The notes under the pieces: model-generated
Seen by the model: the letters and a program-made list of their open reading frames with translations, nothing else
The model's database searches: none
Told to the model about the DNA's origin: nothing
Assembly: GCA_021741945.1 (NCBI GenBank)
Contig: JAIOWV010000089.1
Location: forward strand, 1 to 5,296
Length of the DNA: 5,296 nt
Reading direction: 5' to 3'
From: Pontimonas sp.
GTDB taxonomy: Bacteria; Actinomycetota; Actinomycetes; Actinomycetales; Microbacteriaceae
Shown here: positions 1 to 5,296 of the stretch, piece after piece
How the letters are laid out: every line of letters begins with the position of its first letter
How positions within the stretch are numbered: position 1 is the first letter of the stretch
Translations under genes and position numbers: made by a program

Positions 1-435
1 TACCGGTCCCCCTCAGAGCTGAACGAGCGATTTGAAAGAACCTGGCAGAGCAAGGTGTCTCCGCTTGGCGACAACGGCAGATTCGCTGTGGAGAGCTACT
101 TGGATTTCCACGGCAACAAGTTCACCCGTCGATTCGACGCAAACAGTTACATGAGCCTGGTCGGAGCCATGAACTCCCACGATGTGACCCGTGACCGTGG
201 CGATTTAGCTGCTGTGTTGGGACAACTAACACTGCCCACTCTGGTGCTCGGGGTCGATAGCGACCGCCTCTTCCCACTGAGCCAGCAGGAAGATCTCGCT
301 CGTCACATTGCAGGTTGCCTCAGCGGGCCTGTTCCGGAAGTGCTAGGAACGCCCTATGGCCACGATGGGTTCTTGATCGAATCCGAGCGCGTTGGCGCCT
401 CGATTGCAGCTCTCTTGGCTACGCCCACGAGGTAA
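1..435 (+). CDS. metX: Homoserine O-acetyltransferase, C-terminal part (5' truncated by the window)
   Basis: MetX transfers an acetyl group from acetyl-CoA to the hydroxyl of L-homoserine, the activating step of methionine synthesis in the cytosol. The reading frame is open from base 1, so the gene enters from outside the window; 144 residues remain of a family usually about 350-400 long. It is an alpha/beta hydrolase-fold enzyme. Family motifs visible (numbered from base 1) are FAVESYLDFHG at 28-38, RFDANSYM at 44-51, SHDVTRDRG at 59-67, GVDSDRLFP at 84-92 with the likely catalytic Asp at 88, and YGHDGFLIE at 119-127 with the catalytic His at 121. The 33-residue Asp-to-His spacing fits the family. 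The nucleophilic Ser and the residues that decide acetyl versus succinyl specificity lie upstream, so the acetyl call is by general family resemblance. The last 17 bases overlap the convergent nnrD gene, and no intrinsic terminator is visible after the stop. Confidence 0.93.
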   Translation, partial: YRSPSELNERFERTWQSKVSPLGDNGRFAVESYLDFHGNKFTRRFDANSYMSLVGAMNSHDVTRDRGDLAAVLGQLTLPTLVLGVDSDRLFPLSQQEDLARHIAGCLSGPVPEVLGTPYGHDGFLIESERVGASIAALLATPTR

Positions 436-1273
436 GAGCGTCGCCGATGACTGCCGGAATTTCCCGACAGACATCCATGACACTGAACGGCCCACCCGTG
501 GGGCTATCGGCATCGCCGACGGCCCTGGCTGAGGCCCTCGCCGCTGCAATCTGGTGAATCAGCGCACCCGCAGCAACGGCTTCGCCAAGGAGCTCGGGAG
601 ACTCGTGGAGGCGCTCCTGCCACGCGGCCAAAAGCGCACCGAGGATGCCGGCAAGCGCGTCGCCGGTTCCAGCGGTTGCCAACCATGGCGTTGCCCTAGG
701 CAATTCCCAGACACCCCCATGACCGTCAACCACAGCACCATTAGATCCCTTCACAACCACCGTCATAGATAGCTTCTTCGCAAGCTTCTGCGCGCTCTCA
801 CGGTCGGTGGAACCTGCTTGGATACCGAGGCGCTCAAGGAGCGCCTCGAGCTCCCCGTGGTGAGGGGTGAGCACCGTGAGGGGGCCAAAATTTTCCACTA
901 GTTCGAGGGCACCGGCATCGACGACGCTCGGTATTCCCTGCCCAAAAGCAGCAGTGACGCGGGCACGAGTCTCGTCATCAATCGGTGAGCCCATCCCACT
1001 GCCGACGACCACAGCGTCCGCGCTGCCCGGTGCAATAACTACTTCGGGGTGCTGGGTGATCACCATCTGGGCGACACCTTCCGGCCCGGAATAGCGAACC
1101 ATTCCAACGCCCGTTTTCACCGCGGCCTCGACACCAATCAACGCGGCACCGGGATAGGCGGAGCTTCCTGTCACCAACGCCAGAACGCCCCTCGAATACT
1201 TGTGGTCTTCGGGCTGTGGTGCTCGCACCCAGCCTCGGAGGAACGTGTGGTCAACAGCAATCGGTTCGGCCAT
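419..1273 (-). CDS. nnrD: ADP-dependent (S)-NAD(P)H-hydrate dehydratase, stand-alone
   Basis: NnrD dehydrates the S form of hydrated NADH or NADPH back to the active cofactor at the cost of a nucleotide (ADP in bacteria), a metabolite-repair reaction in the cytosol. The 284-residue protein has a ribokinase-like fold. Visible family motifs are KYSRG at 25-29, a GSSAYPGAALIG block at 36-47, GSGMGS at 91-96, VVDAGAL at 117-123, TPHHGE at 136-141, KGSNGA at 175-180 and GTGDALAGILGALLA at 202-216, with the likely catalytic Asp at 205. Many bacteria fuse this domain behind the NnrE epimerase; here the epimerase half is absent and is not elsewhere in the window. In VVDAGAL a Gly stands where the family often has Asp; I cannot say whether this matters. 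The ATG overlaps the kinase stop by one base (TGATG), pointing to translational coupling. The 3' end runs 17 bases into convergent metX. Confidence 0.93.
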   Translation of the reverse strand: MAEPIAVDHTFLRGWVRAPQPEDHKYSRGVLALVTGSSAYPGAALIGVEAAVKTGVGMVRYSGPEGVAQMVITQHPEVVIAPGSADAVVVGSGMGSPIDDETRARVTAAFGQGIPSVVDAGALELVENFGPLTVLTPHHGELEALLERLGIQAGSTDRESAQKLAKKLSMTVVVKGSNGAVVDGHGGVWELPRATPWLATAGTGDALAGILGALLAAWQERLHESPELLGEAVAAGALIHQIAAARASARAVGDADSPTGGPFSVMDVCREIPAVIGDALTSWA

Positions 1274-2232
1274 CAGTTGGCGCCTTTCAGATCGGCCAGT
1301 GTCGGTAAATCCGCACCAGCACGGGACACGGTGATTGCCGCTGCCCTTAGGGCAAAGGTAACAACCTCAGCCAGGTCGTTCTCTGAGAGTGTGGTCCAGC
1401 TCTGTGCACCAGCACTACCGAGTAGTGATCTGGTCGCAAGCGCCCCAATGAGCCCCGCCATCACAGTGTCGCCCGCACCAATCGTGTCAACGACAGTCTT
1501 CGCGTGGGTGGGGAAAGACAGTGTGCGATCGGCACTCCACACCGTGGCGCCCTCAGCGCCCCGGGTGATCACGACCAGGGTTGCTCCGAGCCCCCGCCAC
1601 CGCGCTGCCACTTCATCCAACGAGAGCTCTGGATAGAGCCATTCCGCATCCTCGTCACTTGCCTTCACGAGATCCGACAGCGCGATCATCGCCTCGATCT
1701 GTGACACAGCGTCGCTGGCGGAGCCCATGATGTGGGGTCTCACGTTCGGGTCATAGCTGATGCTCGCGCCCGCAGCGCGCGAGCGCTTCACTATCTCCAC
1801 GACAGCGTTGGCTCCTGGTTGGAGCGTGCAGGCAATAGAGCCGGCGTGGACGTGCAAGTAGGGGGCTTCAGGAACCATCGAGGGCTCCAAATCCCAGACC
1901 AGATCGAACTCGTAACTTGCTGAACCATCCTCTGCAAGATGTGCTGTCGCCGTTGAGGTGTACTCAAGCCCCGCGCTCTCGGCAATCAGCGAGACATCGC
2001 TGCCCTTGACGTGAGAGGAAATGGCCTGACCCCGGGAATCTGAACCCACACGGGCTGCCAAGAGAGCCGAGTGCCCCAAGCGCCCGAGCCCAATGGCGAC
2101 GTTCATGGGGCTACCGCCTGGAACCTCGCGGAGTGGCTCACCTGATGGCCCGACGACACAGTCCATCAGGGCCTCACCAATGACTACAACGGTGTCTGAC
2201 ACCCGGTTGTCCCCGCTCTCCGTATGGTTCAC
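1273..2232 (-). CDS. PfkB-family carbohydrate kinase, fructokinase-like
   Basis: This cytosolic enzyme uses ATP to phosphorylate a sugar. The 319-residue protein (309 if the second GTG is used) shows both PfkB signatures: GGSPMNVAIGLGRLG at 39-53 and DTIGAGDTVMAGLIGAL at 249-265, with the catalytic base Asp255 in GAGD. SYDPNVRPHIM (159-169), KASDEDAEWLYP (190-201) and VITRGAEGA (221-229) resemble the bacterial fructokinase branch, whose members carry a DPNxR motif. The true substrate cannot be read from sequence; other PfkB sugars such as 2-keto-3-deoxygluconate remain possible. The outer GTG (2232) follows the upstream CNNM stop by 6 nt but has no Shine-Dalgarno-like sequence. An in-frame GTG at 2202 (residue 11, VSDTVVVIGE) has GGGGA 7 nt upstream and is probably the real start. 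No sugar transporter or repressor lies nearby, so a dedicated catabolic pathway is not indicated. Confidence 0.9.
   Translation of the reverse strand: MNHTESGDNRVSDTVVVIGEALMDCVVGPSGEPLREVPGGSPMNVAIGLGRLGHSALLAARVGSDSRGQAISSHVKGSDVSLIAESAGLEYTSTATAHLAEDGSASYEFDLVWDLEPSMVPEAPYLHVHAGSIACTLQPGANAVVEIVKRSRAAGASISYDPNVRPHIMGSASDAVSQIEAMIALSDLVKASDEDAEWLYPELSLDEVAARWRGLGATLVVITRGAEGATVWSADRTLSFPTHAKTVVDTIGAGDTVMAGLIGALATRSLLGSAGAQSWTTLSENDLAEVVTFALRAAAITVSRAGADLPTLADLKGAN
1283..1288 (-). promoter_or_regulatory. Ribosome binding site of nnrD inside the kinase gene
   Basis: The minus strand reads GAAAGG, 9 nt before the nnrD ATG (1273-1271). It lies in the last codons of the kinase gene, as expected for a coupled start at the TGATG junction. 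Confidence 0.5.
2210..2214 (-). promoter_or_regulatory. Candidate ribosome binding site for the inner start of the PfkB kinase
   Basis: On the minus strand this reads GGGGA and ends 7 nt before the in-frame GTG at 2202. No similar purine-rich run precedes the outer GTG at 2232, whose upstream bases are pyrimidine- and AC-rich. This favours a 309-residue kinase and leaves a 36-nt gap after the upstream CNNM gene. Confidence 0.5.
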
Positions 2233-2238
2233 ACCATG

Positions 2239-3276
2239 TTAGTGACGGGTGGTGGCGTCCCTCACTTCACCCACGAGTTCTTCAATGATGTCCTCGAGGA
2301 ACAGCACGCCTCTGGTGCCGCCATCCGGGGCGACGACCTTGGCCACATGGGCGCCGGTTTGGCGGAGGGTGGCAAGAGCGTCCTCTAAGTCAACCGAATC
2401 GCGCAGCGTAACCAGAGATCGAATTCTGCGAGGAGGAACCGGGTAGTCGCTATCGATATCTGCGCCATCGAGCACATCCTTGATGTGAACGTAGCCTGTG
2501 GGCTCGCCGGCCTCATCGATAAGCACGTAGCGACTGAAGCCCCTCTGCGCCACCGCTTGGTGGACATCCGCTGGGGTCGCATCCTCTGGCAGGGTGACCA
2601 GGTTTGGTAGGGCAATCGTCACGTCGCCGACGACTTTGGTCGTGAACTCAAAAGCGGCGGTGAGCGCTCCGGAATGATCGGAAAGCATTCCGGTCTTCGT
2701 GGACTCAGCAACGATCGTTGCCACCTCATCGAGCGTGTACGCACTGACAGCTTCGGCTTTGGGCTCAACGCCGGTCATCCGCAGGAAACCATTGGCGATA
2801 GCGTTCAGGCTTCGAATAATCGGCGAGATAACCCTGGAGACAAAGACCAGAGGGGGCGCCAAGAACAACACGGCTTTATCGGGCAGTGAGAACGAGATGT
2901 TTTTGGGAACCATCTCGCCAAAGACGACGTGTAGGTAGGTCACGATCAAGAGCGCCATGATGAAGGCCACCACACTCACCCAGTTATCGGGAACACCGAG
3001 TGCTCCGAGGGGGCCTTCGAGCAGGTGGTGAACGGCAGGCTCAGAGACCAAAAGAATCAGAAGCGAACACACCGTGATGCCAAGCTGCGAGGTTGCCAAC
3101 ATCAGTGTCGCGTGCTCCATCGCGTAAAGCGATGTTTTTGCACCCTTCTTTCCAGCGGCAGCCAAAGGCTCAATCTGGGAGCGCTTAGCCGCAATGACGG
3201 CGAACTCGGCGCCCACAAAGAATGCGTTACCAGCGAGCAACACCACTAACCATGCCAATCCAGCCCAGTCGCTCAT
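2239..3276 (-). CDS. CNNM/CBS-domain membrane protein, short form (hemolysin C/CorB-like family)
   Basis: This 345-residue protein belongs to the CNNM (DUF21) plus CBS-pair family, often labelled 'hemolysin' but related to CorB/CorC and eukaryotic CNNM proteins, which handle Mg2+ at the cytoplasmic membrane. The N-terminal half is hydrophobic, with likely membrane segments near 5-29, 58-78, 100-119 and 135-160. Family motifs are ATSQLGIT (61-68) and FGEMVPKN (119-126). Two CBS domains follow, roughly 215-275 and 285-338, the second ending in the conserved LEDIIEELVGEV (327-338). The protein stops there: the C-terminal CorC/HlyC transporter-associated domain of its upstream neighbour is missing. 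The usual MTPR motif before the first CBS is replaced by TIAL (220-223). Both traits suggest a partner role to the full-length paralogue, which is inference. The ATG overlaps the upstream stop (ATGA). Transport activity and the ion are not proven. Confidence 0.9.
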   Translation of the reverse strand: MSDWAGLAWLVVLLAGNAFFVGAEFAVIAAKRSQIEPLAAAGKKGAKTSLYAMEHATLMLATSQLGITVCSLLILLVSEPAVHHLLEGPLGALGVPDNWVSVVAFIMALLIVTYLHVVFGEMVPKNISFSLPDKAVLFLAPPLVFVSRVISPIIRSLNAIANGFLRMTGVEPKAEAVSAYTLDEVATIVAESTKTGMLSDHSGALTAAFEFTTKVVGDVTIALPNLVTLPEDATPADVHQAVAQRGFSRYVLIDEAGEPTGYVHIKDVLDGADIDSDYPVPPRRIRSLVTLRDSVDLEDALATLRQTGAHVAKVVAPDGGTRGVLFLEDIIEELVGEVRDATTRH

Positions 3277-4592
3277 AGCAGCGTCACCTGCTCCGCACTC
3301 ACGCTAGGAGTGAACCGCACGCGATCAATCCGGCGGCCTTCCATGCGCTCCACTCGGAATTCGCCGGTCTCAATGGTGATGGTGTCCCCGACCTCTGCCA
3401 TCCTGCCCAAGCCCTCCAGGATGAATCCAGCGACCGTCTCGTAGTGGCCACTTTCCGGGACCGCAACCCCGGTGCGCTCCTCCAGCTCGTCGGGGCGCAA
3501 TTGGGCGGGGAAGGTGAACCAGTCCCTGGCACGAACGACATCGAGGGGAGCCCGGTCATGCTCATCGGCAACTTCACCAATCAGTTCCTCGACCAGGTCC
3601 TCCAGGGTGGCAATACCCGAGGTACCGCCGTATTCGTCCACCACAATCGCCACCTGGTAACCACGGCCACGAAGCTCCGTCAGCAGCAAGTCCAGCGGCA
3701 TGGTCTCCGGAACCCGAATCACGTCAGATTGGAGCGCAGAAACCGGCACTTCGTCACGCTTTTCGCTCGGCACTGCCACCGCCTGCTTCACATGCACAAC
3801 ACCCCGAATGTCATCAATCGATTCATCGATTGCCGGGAAGCGGGAATACCCGGTTCGACGGGCTAACTCAATGACATCGTTGGCGGTGTCACTGCGGTGA
3901 ACACTCTCGACCTTGGTGCGAGGGGTCATCACGTCAATCGCATTGCGTTGCGAGAACTCAATGGTCCGCGACAGCAGCGTCGCAGTGTCATCCTCCAGCA
4001 AGCCCTGCAGCGCGGAGCGCTGCACGAGGCTCGAGAGCTCATCGGCCGTTCTGGCAGCCGAGAGTTCTTCCTTGGGTTCAATGCCCATGGCGCGGAGGAT
4101 CCGGTTAGCGCTTCCATTTAGCACCGCGATGAAGGGGCTAAAGACCCAGGTGAACGCCACCTGCAACGGAACGAGAACACGGGCTGTCTGCCGAGGAACG
4201 GCAAGGGCGTAGTTCTTCGGTACCAATTCGCCAAAAATCATGGAGATTGTGGTGGCGATGAGAATTCCCGCCACCGCGCCCACGGGGCGCACAAAGTCCT
4301 CATCGAGGCCAGCCTCGGTGAGCGGCCCCGAGAGCATCGACGAAATCGCCGGCTCCATCGTGTATCCGGTGAGCAAGGTGGTCAGGGTGATACCCAGTTG
4401 CGCACTGGAGAGGTGAGTGGAGGTGCGCTTTAGTGCTGCAATGGTGATGCGATTGCCTTTTTCACCGCGCGCACTGCGACTCTCAAGATCGGCACGATCG
4501 AGATTCAGAAGTGCGAACTCGCTACCAACGAAGACTCCGGTGCCAAGCGCCAACAGGACGCCAACACCGAAGAGAATAAGGTCAGGATTCAC
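3273..4592 (-). CDS. CNNM/CBS-domain membrane protein with CorC/HlyC C-terminal domain, full-length form
   Basis: A 439-residue member of the CNNM-CBS-CorC/HlyC family, probably a divalent-cation (Mg2+) exporter or regulator in the cytoplasmic membrane; the old name 'hemolysin' is not a functional claim. Likely membrane segments are near 4-28, 62-80, 103-121 and 136-160. Motifs are SSAQLGIT (62-69), FGELVPKN (120-127) and DVMTPR (220-225) entering the first CBS domain (about 220-275). The second CBS (about 285-340) includes DEYGGTSG (319-326) and [11 protein letters not shown] (330-340). The C-terminal CorC/HlyC domain (about 352-432) has YETVAGF (384-390) and GDTI (402-405). The length is normal for the family. 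The start is GTG at 4592; an in-frame stop 11 codons upstream limits extension and no better start follows closely. It heads the cluster and overlaps the short paralogue by 4 bp (ATGA). A hairpin lies directly before the start codon. Confidence 0.93.
   Translation of the reverse strand: MNPDLILFGVGVLLALGTGVFVGSEFALLNLDRADLESRSARGEKGNRITIAALKRTSTHLSSAQLGITLTTLLTGYTMEPAISSMLSGPLTEAGLDEDFVRPVGAVAGILIATTISMIFGELVPKNYALAVPRQTARVLVPLQVAFTWVFSPFIAVLNGSANRILRAMGIEPKEELSAARTADELSSLVQRSALQGLLEDDTATLLSRTIEFSQRNAIDVMTPRTKVESVHRSDTANDVIELARRTGYSRFPAIDESIDDIRGVVHVKQAVAVPSEKRDEVPVSALQSDVIRVPETMPLDLLLTELRGRGYQVAIVVDEYGGTSGIATLEDLVEELIGEVADEHDRAPLDVVRARDWFTFPAQLRPDELEERTGVAVPESGHYETVAGFILEGLGRMAEVGDTITIETGEFRVERMEGRRIDRVRFTPSVSAEQVTLL
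3284..3289 (-). promoter_or_regulatory. Ribosome binding site of the short CNNM gene
   Basis: The minus strand reads AGGTGA, 7 nt before the ATG at 3276. It lies inside the last codons of the upstream CNNM gene and supports the chosen start at the ATGA overlap. Confidence 0.6.
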
Positions 4593-4593
4593 C

Positions 4594-4616
4594 GGGCACC
4601 CCCAACACGGGTGCCC
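4594..4616 (-). promoter_or_regulatory. Hairpin just upstream of the full-length CNNM start codon
   Basis: A perfect 8-bp inverted repeat (GGGCACCC at 4594-4601, GGGTGCCC at 4609-4616) encloses a 7-nt loop. In the minus-strand transcript the stem ends one base before the GTG start codon. The only Shine-Dalgarno-like run, GGGGG (4599-4603), lies partly in the 3' arm. Folded RNA would therefore hide the ribosome binding region. No U-tract follows, so a Rho-independent terminator is unlikely. The pairing is seen; a regulatory role is inferred. Confidence 0.5.
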
Positions 4617-4740
4617 CAGGGTTTATGACTGGGTTCGGAGCGCTCAGAAGAGTTCTTGTGCATTGCTCTGACAGGCTAGCAGGCAACCTCGAGACCGGCT
4701 ACGGCTGCCAGGAACCCGGCCACAGACCCGGTAGGCTTTG

Positions 4741-4763
4741 CTCAGCAATTGGTCGGAGCTGAG
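4741..4763 (+). promoter_or_regulatory. Small inverted repeat in the kgd leader
   Basis: CTCAGC (4741-4746) and GCTGAG (4758-4763) form a perfect 6-bp stem around an 11-nt loop, 15 nt before the kgd start. An alternative pairing of GCTCA (4740-4744) with TGAGC (4766-4770) uses part of the same left arm. The structure is short and could be chance. Confidence 0.25.
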
Positions 4764-4770
4764 AGTGAGC

Positions 4771-4775
4771 AGGAG
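4771..4775 (+). promoter_or_regulatory. Ribosome binding site of kgd, unusually close to the start
   Basis: AGGAG precedes the GTG at 4779 by only 3 nt, shorter than the usual 5-9. It is still the best ribosome-binding candidate, and no other plausible start with better spacing is in frame close by. Confidence 0.45.
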
Positions 4776-4778
4776 CGC

Positions 4779-5296
4779 GTGTCAGAGAGCGACACTGTAG
4801 GAACATCCACCGATGCCTCTGTCGAATTCGGAGCCAACGAATGGTTGGTCGATGAACTCTGGAGTCTCTATCAAAAGGACCCCCAGCTCGTAGAAAAAAG
4901 CTGGTGGCCACTCTTCGAGTCCAGAGCGGCTCAATCCGGTGTTTCTGTTCCGCAGGCCCCGGCAACCGCCCCAGCTGAGGATGTCGCACCCATCACAGCG
5001 CCAATCGCCAAGACGACCTCGATTGCGCCTAAAGAACAGCCGATTCCCGCCGAAGCGCCCACACTGACGACCACATCGATTCCCATCGTCGACCCCTCCG
5101 AAGAGGCCGAAGCGAGCGACACTGTCGCCCCCCTCAAGGGCATGGCCAAAGCTTGGGCCGCGAACATGGACCAAAGCCTTCAGGCCCCCACCGCCACCAG
5201 TGTTCGCACAGTTCCCGCGAAGCTGATGATTGACAACCGCATCGTGATCAACAATCACCTGCGGCGAACCCGCGGTGGCAAGGTGTCCTTCACCCA
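4779..5296 (+). CDS. kgd: Multifunctional 2-oxoglutarate decarboxylase/dehydrogenase (E1/E2-type Kgd), N-terminal part (3' truncated by the window)
   Basis: Kgd (also SucA/OdhA) is the large actinobacterial TCA-cycle enzyme that joins a succinyltransferase (E2-like) domain to a thiamine-diphosphate 2-oxoglutarate dehydrogenase (E1) in one chain of about 1,200 residues. It acts in the cytosol on 2-oxoglutarate. The first 172 codons are present. FGANEWLVDELWSLYQKDPQ (17-36) and WWPLF (42-46) match the conserved N-terminal segment. A Pro/Ala/Thr-rich linker spans about 57-120. SLQAPTATSVRTVPAKLMID (133-152) followed by NRIVINNHLRRTRGG (153-167) opens the E2-like domain. No lipoyl domain precedes it, as is usual for this family. 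The catalytic His of the E2-like part and all of E1 lie beyond the window. GTG at 4779 is chosen because it gives a normal-length leader before FGANEWLV; a TTG at 4749 would add 10 residues but has no well-placed ribosome binding site. Confidence 0.95.
   Translation, partial: MSESDTVGTSTDASVEFGANEWLVDELWSLYQKDPQLVEKSWWPLFESRAAQSGVSVPQAPATAPAEDVAPITAPIAKTTSIAPKEQPIPAEAPTLTTTSIPIVDPSEEAEASDTVAPLKGMAKAWAANMDQSLQAPTATSVRTVPAKLMIDNRIVINNHLRRTRGGKVSFT

Larger units (their letters stand above)
4593..4778. promoter_or_regulatory. Divergent intergenic region between the CNNM cluster and kgd
   Basis: This 186-bp gap is the only sizeable non-coding stretch and must hold, or lie next to, the promoters of both flanking units. 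On the minus strand CATAAA (4627-4622) is a fair -10 candidate, matching TATAAT at 4 of 6, about 30 nt before the GTG, but no good -35 sits at the right distance. On the plus strand TAGGCT (4732-4737) fits the loose TANNNT pattern, again without a clear -35. No operator palindrome of known type was recognised. The promoter elements are tentative. Confidence 0.4.

Noticed and set aside
1049..1636. 195-codon open frame on the plus strand, antisense to nnrD and the kinase
   Set aside because: It spans the junction of two well-supported genes, shows no recognisable domain or ribosome binding site, and long antisense frames are common in high-GC DNA.
2191..2203. Odd palindrome GGTGTC-T-GACACC at the kinase inner start
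   Set aside because: It is formed by ordinary start-region codons (GTG TCA GAC ACC), with short arms and no second copy in the intergenic region, so an operator is not supported.
3444..3866. 140-codon plus-strand frame opposite the full-length CNNM gene
   Set aside because: The minus-strand gene has clear CBS-domain and CorC/HlyC motifs over the same bases; the antisense protein is compositionally odd and has no family features.
4594..4616. The same hairpin read as a Rho-independent terminator
   Set aside because: Neither strand has a T-tract after the stem, and no gene ends next to it; both flanking genes diverge from this region.
4642..4745. Repeated GCTCAG hexamer (4642-4647 and 4740-4745) as paired operator sites
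   Set aside because: Two copies of a 6-mer in a gap this size are easily chance, and no extended similarity surrounds them.
4782..5258. 158-codon minus-strand frame opposite kgd
   Set aside because: It is a Gly/Arg/Cys-rich shadow of the confident kgd reading frame.

Overview
The window looks like ordinary core chromosome of a high-GC actinobacterium. The best fit is the order Micrococcales, probably family Microbacteriaceae. Supports for this are the actinobacterial fused 2-oxoglutarate decarboxylase/dehydrogenase (Kgd type, with the FGANEWLVDEL N-terminus), GTG starts, tightly overlapping genes and moderately high GC by eye. The family assignment rests on recognising these proteins, not on a search.

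Layout. Bases 1-435 (+) carry the 3' end of metX, homoserine O-acetyltransferase. Bases 4592 down to 419 (-) carry a compact four-gene cluster. In transcription order it contains a full-length CNNM/CBS membrane protein, a shorter CNNM/CBS paralogue, a PfkB-family sugar kinase and the NAD(P)H-hydrate dehydratase NnrD. Junctions are an ATGA overlap, a gap of 6 or 36 nt depending on the kinase start, and a TGATG overlap, so one co-transcribed unit is likely. NnrD ends inside the last codons of metX, giving a 17-bp tail-to-tail overlap. Bases 4593-4778 are the only real intergenic space, a divergent region with two small inverted repeats. From 4779 (+) the 5' part of kgd runs off the window.

Biology. 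MetX belongs to methionine synthesis and Kgd to the TCA cycle. NnrD repairs hydrated NAD(P)H, and the kinase phosphorylates a sugar, possibly fructose. The two CNNM proteins are CorB/CorC-like and are likely involved in divalent-cation (Mg2+) handling. These jobs do not form one pathway; the cluster looks like a housekeeping operon held together by tight packing.

I found no tRNA, rRNA, insertion sequence, CRISPR array, prophage or defence gene, and no convincing new system. The points worth a second look are small: a hairpin covering the ribosome-binding region of the first CNNM gene, the metX/nnrD overlap, the asymmetric CNNM pair, adjacent ribokinase-fold genes, and start-codon choices for the kinase and kgd.
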